A stretch of 64,000 nucleotides of DNA from the NCBI GenBank assembly GCA_023388175.1, contig JAEWGT010000008.1, positions 258,659-322,658 of the forward strand. Reading direction: 5' to 3'. Origin of the DNA: Pseudomonadota bacterium. Lineage in GTDB: Bacteria; Pseudomonadota; Alphaproteobacteria; Rhizobiales; Devosiaceae. Each line of letters opens with the position of its first letter. Within the stretch, counting starts at the first letter, position 1. Of the stretch, positions 42,711 to 51,936 are shown one piece after another. Position numbers and translations under genes: made by a program. The notes beneath the pieces were generated by a model, which saw nothing but the letters and a program-made list of their open reading frames with translations, made no database searches and was not told where the DNA came from.

Positions 42711-44872
42711 CCCTCGTCAGACTCCACCATTCCGGCGCTGCCACGACCGGACAGCGAGGGATTTGTCATGAAATAGGCATGGGCGTTGAAAGGTTCATCG
42801 CCGTCGTTCAGCCGCACCCTGTGGGAGCTCCCATCGGGCAATACTTCCCAACTTTGCTGGTTGTCCTTGAGATAGGCAACCATGATCTGATCGAGAATCT
42901 GCTTGTGCACGGTCTTGTTGAGGATCGGCACCATGACCTCGACGCGGCCATCGAGGTTACGACCCATGAGATCGGCTGACGAGATATAGACCTTGGCCCG
43001 CGCCGAGGGCATCATTTCGCCATTGCCGAAGCAATAGATGCGACTGTGCTCCAGGAACCGCCCGACCACGGACTTCACGCGAATATTGTCCGAGAAGCCG
43101 GGAATGCCGGGCCGCAGGCAACAGATGCCGCGCACGATCAGATCAACCTTCACACCGGCCCGGCTGGCATCGTATAGCGCGTCGATAACCTGGGGATCGA
43201 CCAGCGCATTCATCTTGAGCAGGATATGCGCGGGCTGGCCGCTGCGCGACAGCTCGATTTCGCGGCCGATATTGTCGATCAGCGTCTGGCGCAGATTGAC
43301 CGGAGAAACCGCCAGCGTCTCCAATTCCGTGGGACGGGCATAGCCAGTGATGAAATTGAACACGCGCGCAACATCGCGCGTGATCGCCGGATCGATGGTG
43401 AAATAGCTGAGATCGGTATAAATCTTGGCGGTGATCGGGTGATAGTTTCCGGTGCCGATATGGCAATAGCTGACCAGCTTGCCCTTCTCGCGCCGCACGA
43501 CCTGACTCAGTTTGGCATGGGTCTTGAGCTCGATGAAGCCGAACACCACCTGCGCCCCTGCCCGCTCCAGATCGCGCGCCCAGCGGATATTGGCTTCCTC
43601 GTCGAACCGCGCCTTGAGCTCCACCAGACATGTCACTGACTTGCCGGCCTCGGCGGCCATAACGAGGGCCTTGACGATGGGGCTATCCGACGAGGTTCGG
43701 TACAGCGTCTGCTTGATCGCCACGACATCGGGGTCGCGCGCCGCCTGCATCAGGAACTGCGCCACCACGTCGAAACTCTCGAACGGGTGATGAACCAGAA
43801 TGTCCTTGGCGCGGATAGCAGCGAAGCTGTCGCCATTATAGTCGCGGATGCGCTCGGGGAAGCGCGCCAGATAGGGCGGGAATTTGAGATCCGGGCGGTC
43901 GATGTCGCAGATCTTGCGCGCATCGGCGAGGCCGAGGAACCCCTGCACTTCAAAGACGTCGGCTTCCTTGACTCCGGTCTGCTCGCCAATCTGACGCTTG
44001 AGCGCCCGGGGCATGGAGCGTTCGATTTCGAGCCGGATCACCTGTCCGCGACGACGCTGGCGCAAGGCGGTTTCAAACTCGACGACCAGGTCTGCGGCTT
44101 CGTCGTCGATTTCGATTTCGCTATCGCGGATGACGCGGAAAGCGCCGGAGCCGACCACTTCGTGACCGGGAAACATCTTGTGGAAGAACAGCTTGACCAG
44201 CGTGTCGATGGTGACGACTTCGCTGCGGCCTTCGGACACAAGCCCGGTGGGCAGGTTGATGAAGCGATCGAGATTGCCCGGAATACGCACCAGCGCCGTA
44301 AGGTTCTGATCGCTGTTGGGGCGTTTCAGCTCGAAAGCCAGCGCCAGGCCAAGATTGGGAATGAACGGGAAGGGATGGGCCGGATCCACCGCAATCGGCG
44401 TCAGGACCGGGAAGATTTCCTCGCGGAACAGCTTTTGCAGATAGTTGACCTGTTCCGGCGTCAGGTCATCGGCCTCGTGGATCACCACATTCTGGGCAAA
44501 CAGTTCCTCGCGCAGATCCTTCCAGTGATCCTGCTGCTCCAGCTGAAGATGCTGGGCAAGCGTGGCGATCTCTTCGAGTTGCTCGGCCGGCGTCAGGCCA
44601 TCGGCGCTCTGCTTGGAGAGGCCCGCCCTGATCTGGCCTTTGATGCCAGCCACGCGGACCATGTAGAATTCATCGAGATTGTTGGCGGAAATCGACACGA
44701 AACGCAGCCGCTCCAGCAGCGGATGGGAGGTGTTGCCGGCCTCCTCGAGCACGCGCATGTTGAACTGGAGCCAGCTGACCTCTCGATTGACGAAGCGGGC
44801 CGGGCTGCTGCGCAGCGCCTCCACGTCGGGACCTGCAGCACCCGTATCGGCGAACTCGGTCATGTCATTCAT
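42707..44872 (-). CDS. ppk: Polyphosphate kinase (PPK1)
   Basis: PPK1 polymerises the gamma phosphate of ATP into polyphosphate. The 721-residue protein begins with FVNREVSWLQFNMRVLEEA and has KQTLYRTSSDSPIV and the catalytic His in SYCHIGTGNYHPITAKIYTD. It also has RGICCLRPGIPGFSDNIRV, a second conserved His in SVVGRFLEHSRIYCFGNG, and the C-terminal SADLMGRNLDGRVEVMVP. It overlaps hdaA upstream by eight bases and ppx downstream by four. Confidence 0.96.
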   Translation of the reverse strand: MNDMTEFADTGAAGPDVEALRSSPARFVNREVSWLQFNMRVLEEAGNTSHPLLERLRFVSISANNLDEFYMVRVAGIKGQIRAGLSKQSADGLTPAEQLEEIATLAQHLQLEQQDHWKDLREELFAQNVVIHEADDLTPEQVNYLQKLFREEIFPVLTPIAVDPAHPFPFIPNLGLALAFELKRPNSDQNLTALVRIPGNLDRFINLPTGLVSEGRSEVVTIDTLVKLFFHKMFPGHEVVGSGAFRVIRDSEIEIDDEAADLVVEFETALRQRRRGQVIRLEIERSMPRALKRQIGEQTGVKEADVFEVQGFLGLADARKICDIDRPDLKFPPYLARFPERIRDYNGDSFAAIRAKDILVHHPFESFDVVAQFLMQAARDPDVVAIKQTLYRTSSDSPIVKALVMAAEAGKSVTCLVELKARFDEEANIRWARDLERAGAQVVFGFIELKTHAKLSQVVRREKGKLVSYCHIGTGNYHPITAKIYTDLSYFTIDPAITRDVARVFNFITGYARPTELETLAVSPVNLRQTLIDNIGREIELSRSGQPAHILLKMNALVDPQVIDALYDASRAGVKVDLIVRGICCLRPGIPGFSDNIRVKSVVGRFLEHSRIYCFGNGEMMPSARAKVYISSADLMGRNLDGRVEVMVPILNKTVHKQILDQIMVAYLKDNQQSWEVLPDGSSHRVRLNDGDEPFNAHAYFMTNPSLSGRGSAGMVESDEG

Positions 44873-45593
44873 CTTTTTCGGCGTCCCAATCCTGTTCGCG
44901 GGCAGCGTCGCGCATATCCTGTCGGTGTGACAGCGCCTCTGCAGCTAAATTACGCGTGATGGCCGATCCTTTTGCAAGGGCCAGCCGGTCCATCAGATCA
45001 ACCAGTGCGGCGGCTTCCTGCTGGCTGCGCTCCATGCGCGGCACAACATAACCGATCACCTTCGGATCAACCTTGATCTGCCGGTCCGCGAACAATTTCA
45101 CAATCATCTGTGACAGTTCGATGTCGTCGCTGATCTCCAGCCGAAAAATCGGTGCCCGTCGCGCCCGGGAACGCGCGTCGTCCGTGCGCAGTGGCCAGTT
45201 GCCGACATCCTCGCGCGCGCTCATCAGCAGGCTGCGCTCACCGCGCATGGCCTGATTGAGCAGATGAAACAGGGCGTGTTCCTCATAGCCGGCGAGGTCC
45301 ACATCCTCGATCACGAGCGGCGTGTGGCCGCCAGCCGAGGCAATGGCGGAGATGGTCTGCGGCGTGACACTGACTGCGTTGCTGCGCTCGGTGAATATCC
45401 GGGCCAGATGCGATTTGCCCGAGGCAGCGGGCCCGATCAGTAGCGTCATACCATCGGGCCAGTGCGGCCAGGCCAGGATGCGCGCATGGGCCAACGCATT
45501 GCCCTCTCCCACCAGAAAGTCATCTTCGGCGTGAGAGGGCTCGTGCCCCAGGTCGAGCGGCAATTGCCGGAATCTGTTTTCAGGCAGCGGCAT
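44865..45593 (-). CDS. hdaA: DnaA-related AAA+ protein, HdaA-like regulator of replication initiation
   Basis: The 242-residue protein has an AAA+ fold like DnaA domain III: a clamp-binding-like N-terminus (RQLPLDLGHEPS), Walker A IGPAASGKSHLARIF, a Walker B-like PLVIEDVD and a lid region with RRAPIFRLEISDDIELSQMIVKLFADR. It lacks the DnaA DNA-binding domain. In Caulobacter, HdaA with the sliding clamp inactivates DnaA-ATP. The QLPLDLG motif fits a clamp-binding site. The ATG at 45593 is preferred, since the open frame before it lies inside perM. The perM-hdaA-ppk order is typical of alphaproteobacteria. Confidence 0.88.
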   Translation of the reverse strand: MPLPENRFRQLPLDLGHEPSHAEDDFLVGEGNALAHARILAWPHWPDGMTLLIGPAASGKSHLARIFTERSNAVSVTPQTISAIASAGGHTPLVIEDVDLAGYEEHALFHLLNQAMRGERSLLMSAREDVGNWPLRTDDARSRARRAPIFRLEISDDIELSQMIVKLFADRQIKVDPKVIGYVVPRMERSQQEAAALVDLMDRLALAKGSAITRNLAAEALSHRQDMRDAAREQDWDAEKDE

Positions 45594-46671
45594 CATCACC
45601 GGACTTGTTGGTCTCTGTCCCGAGATAAAGGGAACTTTCCTTGTATTTGCGGACCCCATAGCGCACCAGGACCGAGGCGATGGCCGCCAAAGGCACGGCA
45701 AGCAGCAGGCCGACAAAACCGAACAGGGCGCCCAAGGCCAGGAGCGCAAACATCATCCATACCGGATTGATATTGATCGATGAGCCCACCAGCTTGGGGT
45801 AGAGGACATTGCCCTCGATGAACTGCCAGAACAGGAAAATACTGGCAATGCCGGCCACCGCCCACCAGTTCGGCGCAAACTGCACGATGGCGATACCCAC
45901 AGACAGCGCCAGCCCGAGTGTAAAGCCGGCAAAGGGAATGAAGCTGAGCAGCCCCGCGATCAGCCCTACCGCGAGGCCGTAATTCAGTCCGGCAAGGCTC
46001 AATGCGGTTGCATAATAGGCCGCGTCGATCAGCAACACACCGCCCTGCCCGCGGATAACGCCGGCCATGGAGCGGTCAATATCGCGCAGAATGCCTTTGA
46101 TCTCGGCCTTGTGGGCCTGCGGCAGCAGGCCATCAATGCCGCGCACCATCCCTTCCCAGTCGAGCAGGAGATAGAAGGCAACAACGGGCGAGAGAATGGT
46201 AAAGCCAAGCACCGCTGCGCCGGTCAGGCCGATATTGACCAGTTCAGCCGGCAGGGTGGCGATAAAGCCCAGTGCATTGCGCGTCAGATCATTGATGCTG
46301 GCCTGCACCTGCGCCGCCCGCTCCGGCCCCAGCCAGGCATTGAGTTCTGGGGAATAGCTGACCGCAAGTTCCTGGAGATCGCTGAAATAGGCCGGGATGC
46401 GCTGGATGAGCCCAATGATCTGCTGGCCGATCAACGGCACGAAGATCGAGAACAAGGTCACGACGATGGCCATCATGCACAGCAGCACCACCACCGTGGC
46501 CCAGACGCGGTTGAAACGCCATTTCTGCAATTGGTTGACCAGGGGATTGAGCAGATAGGCCAGAGCCGCCCCAACGACGAAGGGCAGCAGGATGCCACGG
46601 AAAATCCACAGGGCCAGAACGAACGCCAATAGCAGGCCGAACCAGATGAGCACTTGATTTCTAAGCATCAT
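45580..46671 (-). CDS. AI-2E/PerM-family membrane transporter
   Basis: The protein of about 363 residues starts with MMLRNQVLIWFGLLLAFVLALWIFRGILLPFVVGAALAYLLNPLV and has seven to eight predicted membrane segments. It also has the family region PELNAWLGPERAAQVQASIND and ends with the conserved VGLLLAVPLAAIASVLVRYG and a short charged tail. Family members include the TqsA autoinducer-2 exporter and Na/H antiporters, so the substrate is unknown. The frame is open far upstream across purM, but the ATG at 46671 gives the normal length. The stop lies 14 bases inside hdaA. Confidence 0.9.
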   Translation of the reverse strand: MMLRNQVLIWFGLLLAFVLALWIFRGILLPFVVGAALAYLLNPLVNQLQKWRFNRVWATVVVLLCMMAIVVTLFSIFVPLIGQQIIGLIQRIPAYFSDLQELAVSYSPELNAWLGPERAAQVQASINDLTRNALGFIATLPAELVNIGLTGAAVLGFTILSPVVAFYLLLDWEGMVRGIDGLLPQAHKAEIKGILRDIDRSMAGVIRGQGGVLLIDAAYYATALSLAGLNYGLAVGLIAGLLSFIPFAGFTLGLALSVGIAIVQFAPNWWAVAGIASIFLFWQFIEGNVLYPKLVGSSININPVWMMFALLALGALFGFVGLLLAVPLAAIASVLVRYGVRKYKESSLYLGTETNKSGDDAAA

Positions 46672-46806
46672 GGCGTCGGGCGGCCCTTGCGTATGAGTAA
46701 CCGAAAAGCTATCAGGCCGTCTAACGGCCAGCACCGAAAAATTCAACCAACCCGGATCGCGCGCATCCTGTTGCGCCCGCAATCCCCAGCATTGGCATTG
46801 AGGCTC

Positions 46807-47883
46807 ATGTCCGACGCGCAAAACCTGCCACCAAACGGGCTTTCGTACAAGCAGGCAGGTGTCGACATCGACGCCGGTAATGCCTTGGTGGAAGCGATCA
46901 AGCCAGCCGTCCGCTCCACGCGGCGTCCCGGCGCAGATGGAGAGATTGGCGGCTTCGGCGGTCTCTTCGATCTGAAGGCCGCAGGCTTCAAGGATCCTGT
47001 TCTTGTTGCCGCTAATGACGGGGTCGGCACCAAGCTCAAGATCGCCATCGATACCGGCAAGCACGACACTATCGGCCAGGACCTTGTAGCCATGTGCGTC
47101 AACGATCTGGTGGTGCAAGGCGCCGAGCCGCTGTTTTTCCTCGATTATTTCGCCACCGGTAAGCTCGATGTTACGCAGGGCACGGCGATTGTCGAAGGCA
47201 TTGCCCATGGCTGCCGCCTGGCTGGCTGCGCGCTGATCGGCGGGGAAACGGCAGAAATGCCGGGCATGTATCACGGCAACGACTATGATCTGGCCGGCTT
47301 CGCTGTCGGCGCTGCCGAGCGCGGAGCCCTCCTGCCCCGTCCCGACATTGCCGCCGGCGATACGCTGGTGGCCATCGCTTCTTCCGGTGTCCACTCGAAC
47401 GGATATTCGCTGGTCCGCAAGATCGTGGAGCTGTCTGGTCTCGGCTGGGACGCCCCTGCCCCCTTTGCCGCAGGCAGGTCGCTGGCTGAAGCCCTGCTTG
47501 AGCCAACCCGCATCTATGTGAAGCCGTTGCTCGCGGCCTTGCGCGCCGGCCTCAATATCAAGGCGCTCGCGCATATCACCGGCGGCGGTTTCATCGACAA
47601 TATTCCTCGTGTCCTGCCCGATCATCTGGCCGCCGACATCGACCTTGGCGCGGTCAACGTGCCACCCGTCTTCGGCTGGCTCAGCAAGACCGGCGGCATG
47701 GAGGAGCGCGAAATGTTGCGCACCTTCAATTGCGGCGTCGGCATGCTGGTCGCCGTGGCGCCTGAAGATGCTGAAAACCTGGTGGAGAGCCTGAACGCTG
47801 CGGGCGAGATCGCCTCCATTGTCGGCCAACTCACCGAACGTTCGGCCGAGCCGGTCACCTTCCGCGGCGCGCTTGCACTGTGA
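46807..47883 (+). CDS. purM: Phosphoribosylformylglycinamidine cyclo-ligase (AIR synthetase)
   Basis: PurM closes the imidazole ring in purine synthesis, using ATP. The 358-residue protein shows NGLSYKQAGVDIDAGNALVE, VAANDGVGTKLKIAIDTGKHDTIGQDLVAMCVNDLVVQGAEPLFFLDYFATGKLD (read as separate blocks around the Mg-ATP site), ALIGGETAEMPGMY, and SSGVHSNGYSLVRKIVE. The ATG at 46807 fits family length; the frame is open upstream to 46654 and overlaps the divergent perM start. purN follows with a GTGA overlap. Confidence 0.97.
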   Translation: MSDAQNLPPNGLSYKQAGVDIDAGNALVEAIKPAVRSTRRPGADGEIGGFGGLFDLKAAGFKDPVLVAANDGVGTKLKIAIDTGKHDTIGQDLVAMCVNDLVVQGAEPLFFLDYFATGKLDVTQGTAIVEGIAHGCRLAGCALIGGETAEMPGMYHGNDYDLAGFAVGAAERGALLPRPDIAAGDTLVAIASSGVHSNGYSLVRKIVELSGLGWDAPAPFAAGRSLAEALLEPTRIYVKPLLAALRAGLNIKALAHITGGGFIDNIPRVLPDHLAADIDLGAVNVPPVFGWLSKTGGMEEREMLRTFNCGVGMLVAVAPEDAENLVESLNAAGEIASIVGQLTERSAEPVTFRGALAL

Positions 47884-48464
47884 TCCGCAAGAAGGTCGCC
47901 GTTCTGATTTCCGGGCGTGGCTCCAACATGGCCACGCTTATCGACGCCGCCAAGGCACCGAATTACCCGGCGGAGATCGTCGGCGTGCTGTCCAACAAGG
48001 CCAGCGCGCCGGGCCTCGAAATCGCTGCTGCCCACGGAATTGCCACGGCGTCACTGGCCCAAAGCAAGTTCCCCAGCCGCGACATGTTCGAAGACACCAT
48101 GACGCAGGTGCTGGAAAGCTGGGAGACAGACATTGTTTGCCTCGCAGGCTTCATGCGCATTCTGGGCGAGGATTTTGTGACGCGCTGGCAAGGCCGGATG
48201 ATCAACATCCACCCGTCCCTCTTGCCCGAATACAAGGGCCTCCACACGCATGAACGTGTTCTGGCCGATGGCGCCAAAGAACATGGCTGCACGGTGCATT
48301 TCGTGACGCCCGGCCTCGACGAAGGCCCGGCCATTCTGCAGGCTCGCGTGCCAGTCCTTGCAGGCGACACGCCGGACAGCCTGTCCGCTCGCGTTCTGGT
48401 CGAGGAGCACCGGATTTATCCCGAGGCTCTGCGGATGCTGGCGAGCGGCGCGGCGCGGTTCTAG
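47880..48464 (+). CDS. purN: Phosphoribosylglycinamide formyltransferase
   Basis: PurN transfers a formyl group from 10-formyl-tetrahydrofolate to glycinamide ribonucleotide. The 194-residue protein starts with a GTG that overlaps the purM stop. It has the N-terminal phosphate-binding VAVLISGRGSNMATLIDA, the catalytic Asn-His-Asp set in MINIHPSLLPEYKG and GCTVHFVTPGLDEGPAI, and EDFVTRWQGR. It is coupled to purM in the usual alphaproteobacterial purM-purN pair. Confidence 0.96.
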   Translation: MIRKKVAVLISGRGSNMATLIDAAKAPNYPAEIVGVLSNKASAPGLEIAAAHGIATASLAQSKFPSRDMFEDTMTQVLESWETDIVCLAGFMRILGEDFVTRWQGRMINIHPSLLPEYKGLHTHERVLADGAKEHGCTVHFVTPGLDEGPAILQARVPVLAGDTPDSLSARVLVEEHRIYPEALRMLASGAARF

Positions 48465-48513
48465 TCATCCAGCCCATTATTGCGTTGGGACACGCGGCGG
48501 GGCAACATAGGGC

Positions 48514-48870
48514 ATGACCGGACACCAGAGCCACGACGCCTATATTGCCGCCGCACCCCAAGAGTTTCGGACCGTTCTGGAACATTTGCGGAGCCAGCTC
48601 TTGCGAGCGCTTCCCGATGCGCAGGAAGTCATGAAATACGACATGCCGGGCGTTGGAATCGGTGACACAGTCATCGCGGGATATGCTGCCTTCAGCAGGC
48701 AATGCGGTCTCTATGTCGATCCGGGCGCCATCGCCGCGCATGCGGATGAAATCAAGGCACTGAAACTCAAGGCGACAAGGACCGGAATTACATTTTCGGC
48801 CAGCAAGCCCATACCGGATGGTCTGATCGAGAAACTTGCCGTTAGTTCGCGCCGGATGAAGGGCATATAG
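48514..48870 (+). CDS. DUF1801-domain protein
   Basis: The 118-residue protein begins MTGHQSHDAYIAAAPQ and contains VLEHLRSQLLRALPDAQEVMKYDMPGV, GYAAFSRQCGLYVDP and ITFSASKPIPDGLIEKLAVSS. This is the pattern of the DUF1801 (YdhG-like) fold, with its iron-binding frataxin-like topology in solved structures. The function is unknown. It lies 49 bases after purN on the same strand and may be co-transcribed. Confidence 0.8.
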   Translation: MTGHQSHDAYIAAAPQEFRTVLEHLRSQLLRALPDAQEVMKYDMPGVGIGDTVIAGYAAFSRQCGLYVDPGAIAAHADEIKALKLKATRTGITFSASKPIPDGLIEKLAVSSRRMKGI

Positions 48871-48968
48871 CTTTTCCCATCACCGCGATTGATCGAACCC
48901 ATCGTCAAAATCGGTTCGACCTCTGTTCCGTGCAGGCGTAGCGTCGCGCCTCAATTCAGGGGTGTTCC

Positions 48969-49862
48969 ATGAGTCTGCGTGACTGGCTGCTTATCATTCT
49001 TCTTGGCGCCATCTGGGGCTGCTCCTTTGTCTTCAATGCCGTGCTGATCCGCGAGATTGGTCCGCTCTGGGTGACATCGCTGCGTGTCGGCATCGGCGCT
49101 CTGGGCTGCTGGGCTTTCCTTCTGGCGCTGCGCAAGCCGGTGCCGCGCGATCCCCGCCTCTGGCTGCAACTGGGCGCGCTGGGCATAGTCGCCTATGCAA
49201 TTCCCTTCGCGCTCTTCCCCCTGGCGCAGGCGCATCTGGCCAGCGGCATTGCCGCCATCATCAATGCGTTGACACCCATGGTGACGGCCATTGTTTCCCA
49301 TTTCTGGCTCGGCGGCGAAAAGGGCACGCGCACCAAGTTTACCGGCGTGTTTATCGGCTTTGTCGGTGCGGCTATCCTGGTGTCTCCGGCCCTGTCATCG
49401 GGTGGCACATCCCAGCTCTGGGCAGTGGCCGCATGTCTTGGGGCGACGTTCTGCTATGCCCTGTCCCTCAACATCACGCGTTCATACAGGCATGTGGAGC
49501 CAACGGCTTTCGCGGCAATCGCCCTTAGCGGCGCGGCAATCGTGTCGATCCCTGTGGCCCTCGTAGCCGAAGGCCTGCCTGTGATGACGCGGCCTGAAAC
49601 CTGGGGAGCGGCTCTGGCCATCGGCCTGCTCTCGACTGCCTTTACCTTCCAGATCATGTACCGCATCCTGCCGCGCGTCGGCGCAACAAATTTTGCCACC
49701 ACCACGTTCATCGCGCCGATTTCAGCGCTGATTATCGGCGTCACGGTGCTGGGCGAAACCATCCTGCCCATTCAACTGCTGGGCATGCTGGTCATCTTCC
49801 TCGGCCTGCTCTTCATCGACGGCCGCATCAGACGAATATGGCGGGTCGGGCAGCCCGGCTGA
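48969..49862 (+). CDS. EamA/DMT-family exporter (10 membrane segments)
   Basis: The 297-residue protein has two EamA repeats with about ten hydrophobic segments, including LLIILLGAIWGCSFVFNAVL, an ASGIAAIINALTPMVTAIVSH loop in the first repeat, and GATNFATTTFIAPISALIIGVTVLGE in the second. Family members export metabolites or amino acids, and the substrate cannot be inferred. The ATG at 48969 has a weak upstream GGGGTG. The gene stands between the DUF1801 gene and two small Pro-rich genes. Confidence 0.9.
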   Translation: MSLRDWLLIILLGAIWGCSFVFNAVLIREIGPLWVTSLRVGIGALGCWAFLLALRKPVPRDPRLWLQLGALGIVAYAIPFALFPLAQAHLASGIAAIINALTPMVTAIVSHFWLGGEKGTRTKFTGVFIGFVGAAILVSPALSSGGTSQLWAVAACLGATFCYALSLNITRSYRHVEPTAFAAIALSGAAIVSIPVALVAEGLPVMTRPETWGAALAIGLLSTAFTFQIMYRILPRVGATNFATTTFIAPISALIIGVTVLGETILPIQLLGMLVIFLGLLFIDGRIRRIWRVGQPG

Positions 49863-49909
49863 CTGGAACATTTCCTTGGCCCGTCCGTTGGCCCGGAGGA
49901 GGTGTTTTC

Positions 49910-50119
49910 ATGCCCGATCCCAGACCCGACATCGATCCAAGACCCATTCCGGAAATCATTCCCCAGCCGGAGCCGCCCAGGCCTGAGCCAGTTGAGCCTT
50001 ATCCGCCCGGACCGGAGGAGTTTCCTGATTCCGTGCCGCCGGTAGAGGACCCGATGCCCTCGCTGGCCCCGGAAGTTCCGCCCCCGCCCGGCAACGAACC
50101 CCAGCCAAGGGAGGCCTGA
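49910..50119 (+). CDS. Small proline-rich protein (69 residues), first of a tandem MPDP pair
   Basis: The protein starts MPDPRPDIDPRPIPEIIP and is about 40 percent proline, with most other residues acidic or arginine and no hydrophobic core. It is therefore almost certainly disordered and acidic. A strong AGGAGG lies seven bases before the ATG, which is good evidence for real translation. I do not recognise a characterised family. The next gene also begins MPDP, follows after one base, and is also disordered. Confidence 0.7.
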   Translation: MPDPRPDIDPRPIPEIIPQPEPPRPEPVEPYPPGPEEFPDSVPPVEDPMPSLAPEVPPPPGNEPQPREA

Positions 50120-50120
50120 C

Positions 50121-50309
50121 ATGCCCGACCCACTCGAACGCCGGCCCGAGAACCGCGAGATCGAGCCCGATCACGCCCAGCCCATGCCGGCGCACCTGCC
50201 GACTGAGGATACGGACAATCCGCACAGCACGCCTCTGCGACGCGAGCAGGAGCGATCCGAACCGCAGTCTGATCGGCCGCTGAGCCCGGATCAGGATCCG
50301 ACACCCTGA
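50121..50309 (+). CDS. Small disordered protein (62 residues), second of a tandem MPDP pair
   Basis: The protein begins MPDPLERRPENREIEPDHAQ, is rich in Pro, Glu, Asp, Arg and Ser, and ends SPDQDPTP. No fold or membrane segment is apparent. GGGAGG at 50109-50114, six bases before the ATG, is a strong ribosome site lying inside the end of the first gene. A terminator follows, so the two small genes end a transcript. The function is unknown. Confidence 0.65.
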   Translation: MPDPLERRPENREIEPDHAQPMPAHLPTEDTDNPHSTPLRREQERSEPQSDRPLSPDQDPTP

Positions 50310-50314
50310 AACAG

Positions 50315-50340
50315 AAGGGGCCCTGCATGGGCCCCTTTTC
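50315..50340 (+). terminator. Intrinsic terminator between the MPDP genes and gatB
   Basis: AAGGGGCCC (50315-50323) and GGGCCCCTT (50329-50337) pair perfectly around the loop TGCAT and are followed by TTCATTT on the plus strand. On the minus strand the downstream tract is TTCTGTTTC, so it may also stop gatB transcription. Confidence 0.85.
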
Positions 50341-50344
50341 ATTT

Positions 50345-51844
50345 CTATTCGATACCGAGCTTGGCCTTCATCAGGTCGTTGAGCGCCTGCGGGTTGGCCT
50401 TGCCACCCGATGCTTTCATGGCCTGGCCGACAAACCAGCCGATCATGGTCGGCTTGGCTTTCACCTTCTCGACCTGATCGGGGTTGGCGGCGATGATTTC
50501 ATCGACGATCTTCTCGATCGCACCAAGATCGGTCACCTGCTTGAGGCCACGACGTTCGACGATGTCTGCCGGATCGCCCTCGGGCTCCTCGGCGATCAGA
50601 ATCTGCAACACGTCCTTGCCGCCCTTGGACGAAATCGTGCCGCCGGCGATGAGATCGACCAGCCCGGCAATCTGGGCTGGCTTGAGATGGGTTTCCCACA
50701 CGGCAAGCCCCTGGCTGTTGGCAAAGGCAGCCACATCGCCATTGAGGATGTTGGCAACGGCCTTGCCGTCGCGCTTGGTACCGCCAAAGGCCACGCAGGC
50801 CTCGTAATAGTCTGCCGTTTCGCGGTCGAGCGTCAGCACATGTGCGTCATAGGCGGTCACGCCGTAGTCGGCGATGAAACGCGCCTGCTTCTCGTCCGGC
50901 AATTCCGGCAGATTTTCCGCAAGGGCGGCGATAAAGGCATCGTCGAATTCGAGCGGCAGCAGGTCGGGATCGGGGAAATAGCGGTAGTCATGCGCTTCTT
51001 CCTTGGACCGCATGGACCGCGTTTCGCCCAATTTGGGGTCGAACAGGCGGGTTTCCTGATCGATGGAGCCGCCATCCTCCAGAATATCGATCTGGCGGCG
51101 GGCTTCGTATTCGATGGCCTGGCCGGCAAAGCGGATGGAATTGACGTTCTTGATCTCGCAGCGCGTGCCGAATTCACCGCCCGGTTTGCGCACCGACACG
51201 TTGACGTCGGCGCGCATGGAGCCCTGCTCCATATTGCCGTCGCAGGTCCCAAGGTAACGCAGGATGGTGCGCAGCTTGGAGAGATAGGCCTTGGCTTCCT
51301 CGGACGAGCGCAGGTCGGGCTTACTGACGATTTCCATCAGCGCCACGCCTGAGCGGTTCAAATCCACGAAGCTCATATTCGGATGCTGGTCGTGGATCGA
51401 CTTGCCCGCATCCTGTTCCAGATGCAGCCGCTCGATGCCGATTTCGATCTGTTCATTATCGACATCCAGGAGCACCTTGCCCTCGCCGACAATGGGGTCC
51501 TTGAACTGGGAAATCTGGTAGCCCTGCGGCAGGTCCGGGTAGAAATAATTCTTCCGGTCGAACACCGAGCGCTTGTTGATCTGTGCCTTGAGCCCCAGGC
51601 CGGTCCGCACCGCCTGGCGCACGCATTCCTCGTTGATCACCGGCAGCATGCCGGGCATGGCCGCGTCCACGAAGCTGACATTGGCATTGGGCGGATTGCC
51701 GAATTCGGTCGACGAGCCGGAGAACAGCTTGCTTTCGCTGGTCACCTGCGCGTGCACTTCCATGCCGATGATCACTTCCCAATCGCCGGTCGAACCGGAA
51801 ATCAGGCGCTTCTTGTCGGGTGTGCGGGTATCGACGAGGGTCAC
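50345..51844 (-). CDS. gatB: Asp-tRNA(Asn)/Glu-tRNA(Gln) amidotransferase subunit B
   Basis: GatB binds mischarged tRNA and activates its acid group in the GatCAB complex. The 499-residue protein shows GMEVHAQVTSESKLFSG, VSFVDAAMPGMLPVIN, DLPQGYQISQFKDPI, SFVDLNRSGVALMEIVSKPDLRS and a C-terminal helical tail domain ending MKASGGKANPQALNDLMKAKL. The start is the GTG at 51844 (VTLVDTRTP); the longer frame overlaps pyrG. gatC and gatA are not nearby in this window. Confidence 0.95.
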   Translation of the reverse strand: MTLVDTRTPDKKRLISGSTGDWEVIIGMEVHAQVTSESKLFSGSSTEFGNPPNANVSFVDAAMPGMLPVINEECVRQAVRTGLGLKAQINKRSVFDRKNYFYPDLPQGYQISQFKDPIVGEGKVLLDVDNEQIEIGIERLHLEQDAGKSIHDQHPNMSFVDLNRSGVALMEIVSKPDLRSSEEAKAYLSKLRTILRYLGTCDGNMEQGSMRADVNVSVRKPGGEFGTRCEIKNVNSIRFAGQAIEYEARRQIDILEDGGSIDQETRLFDPKLGETRSMRSKEEAHDYRYFPDPDLLPLEFDDAFIAALAENLPELPDEKQARFIADYGVTAYDAHVLTLDRETADYYEACVAFGGTKRDGKAVANILNGDVAAFANSQGLAVWETHLKPAQIAGLVDLIAGGTISSKGGKDVLQILIAEEPEGDPADIVERRGLKQVTDLGAIEKIVDEIIAANPDQVEKVKAKPTMIGWFVGQAMKASGGKANPQALNDLMKAKLGIE

Positions 51845-51936
51845 TTGGCAGTCCTGAATAGTCTTCGGAAATTCAGTTCGAGTGCTTAGCGGGCTTGCCG
51901 GGGTGTTGCAAGAACCACGCCCCCGCCCTCGCTGGG

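Noticed and set aside
45594..47829. Long upstream extensions of the perM frame (to 47829) across purM
   Set aside because: The membrane protein family starts near 46671. The extension overlaps purM completely on the opposite strand.
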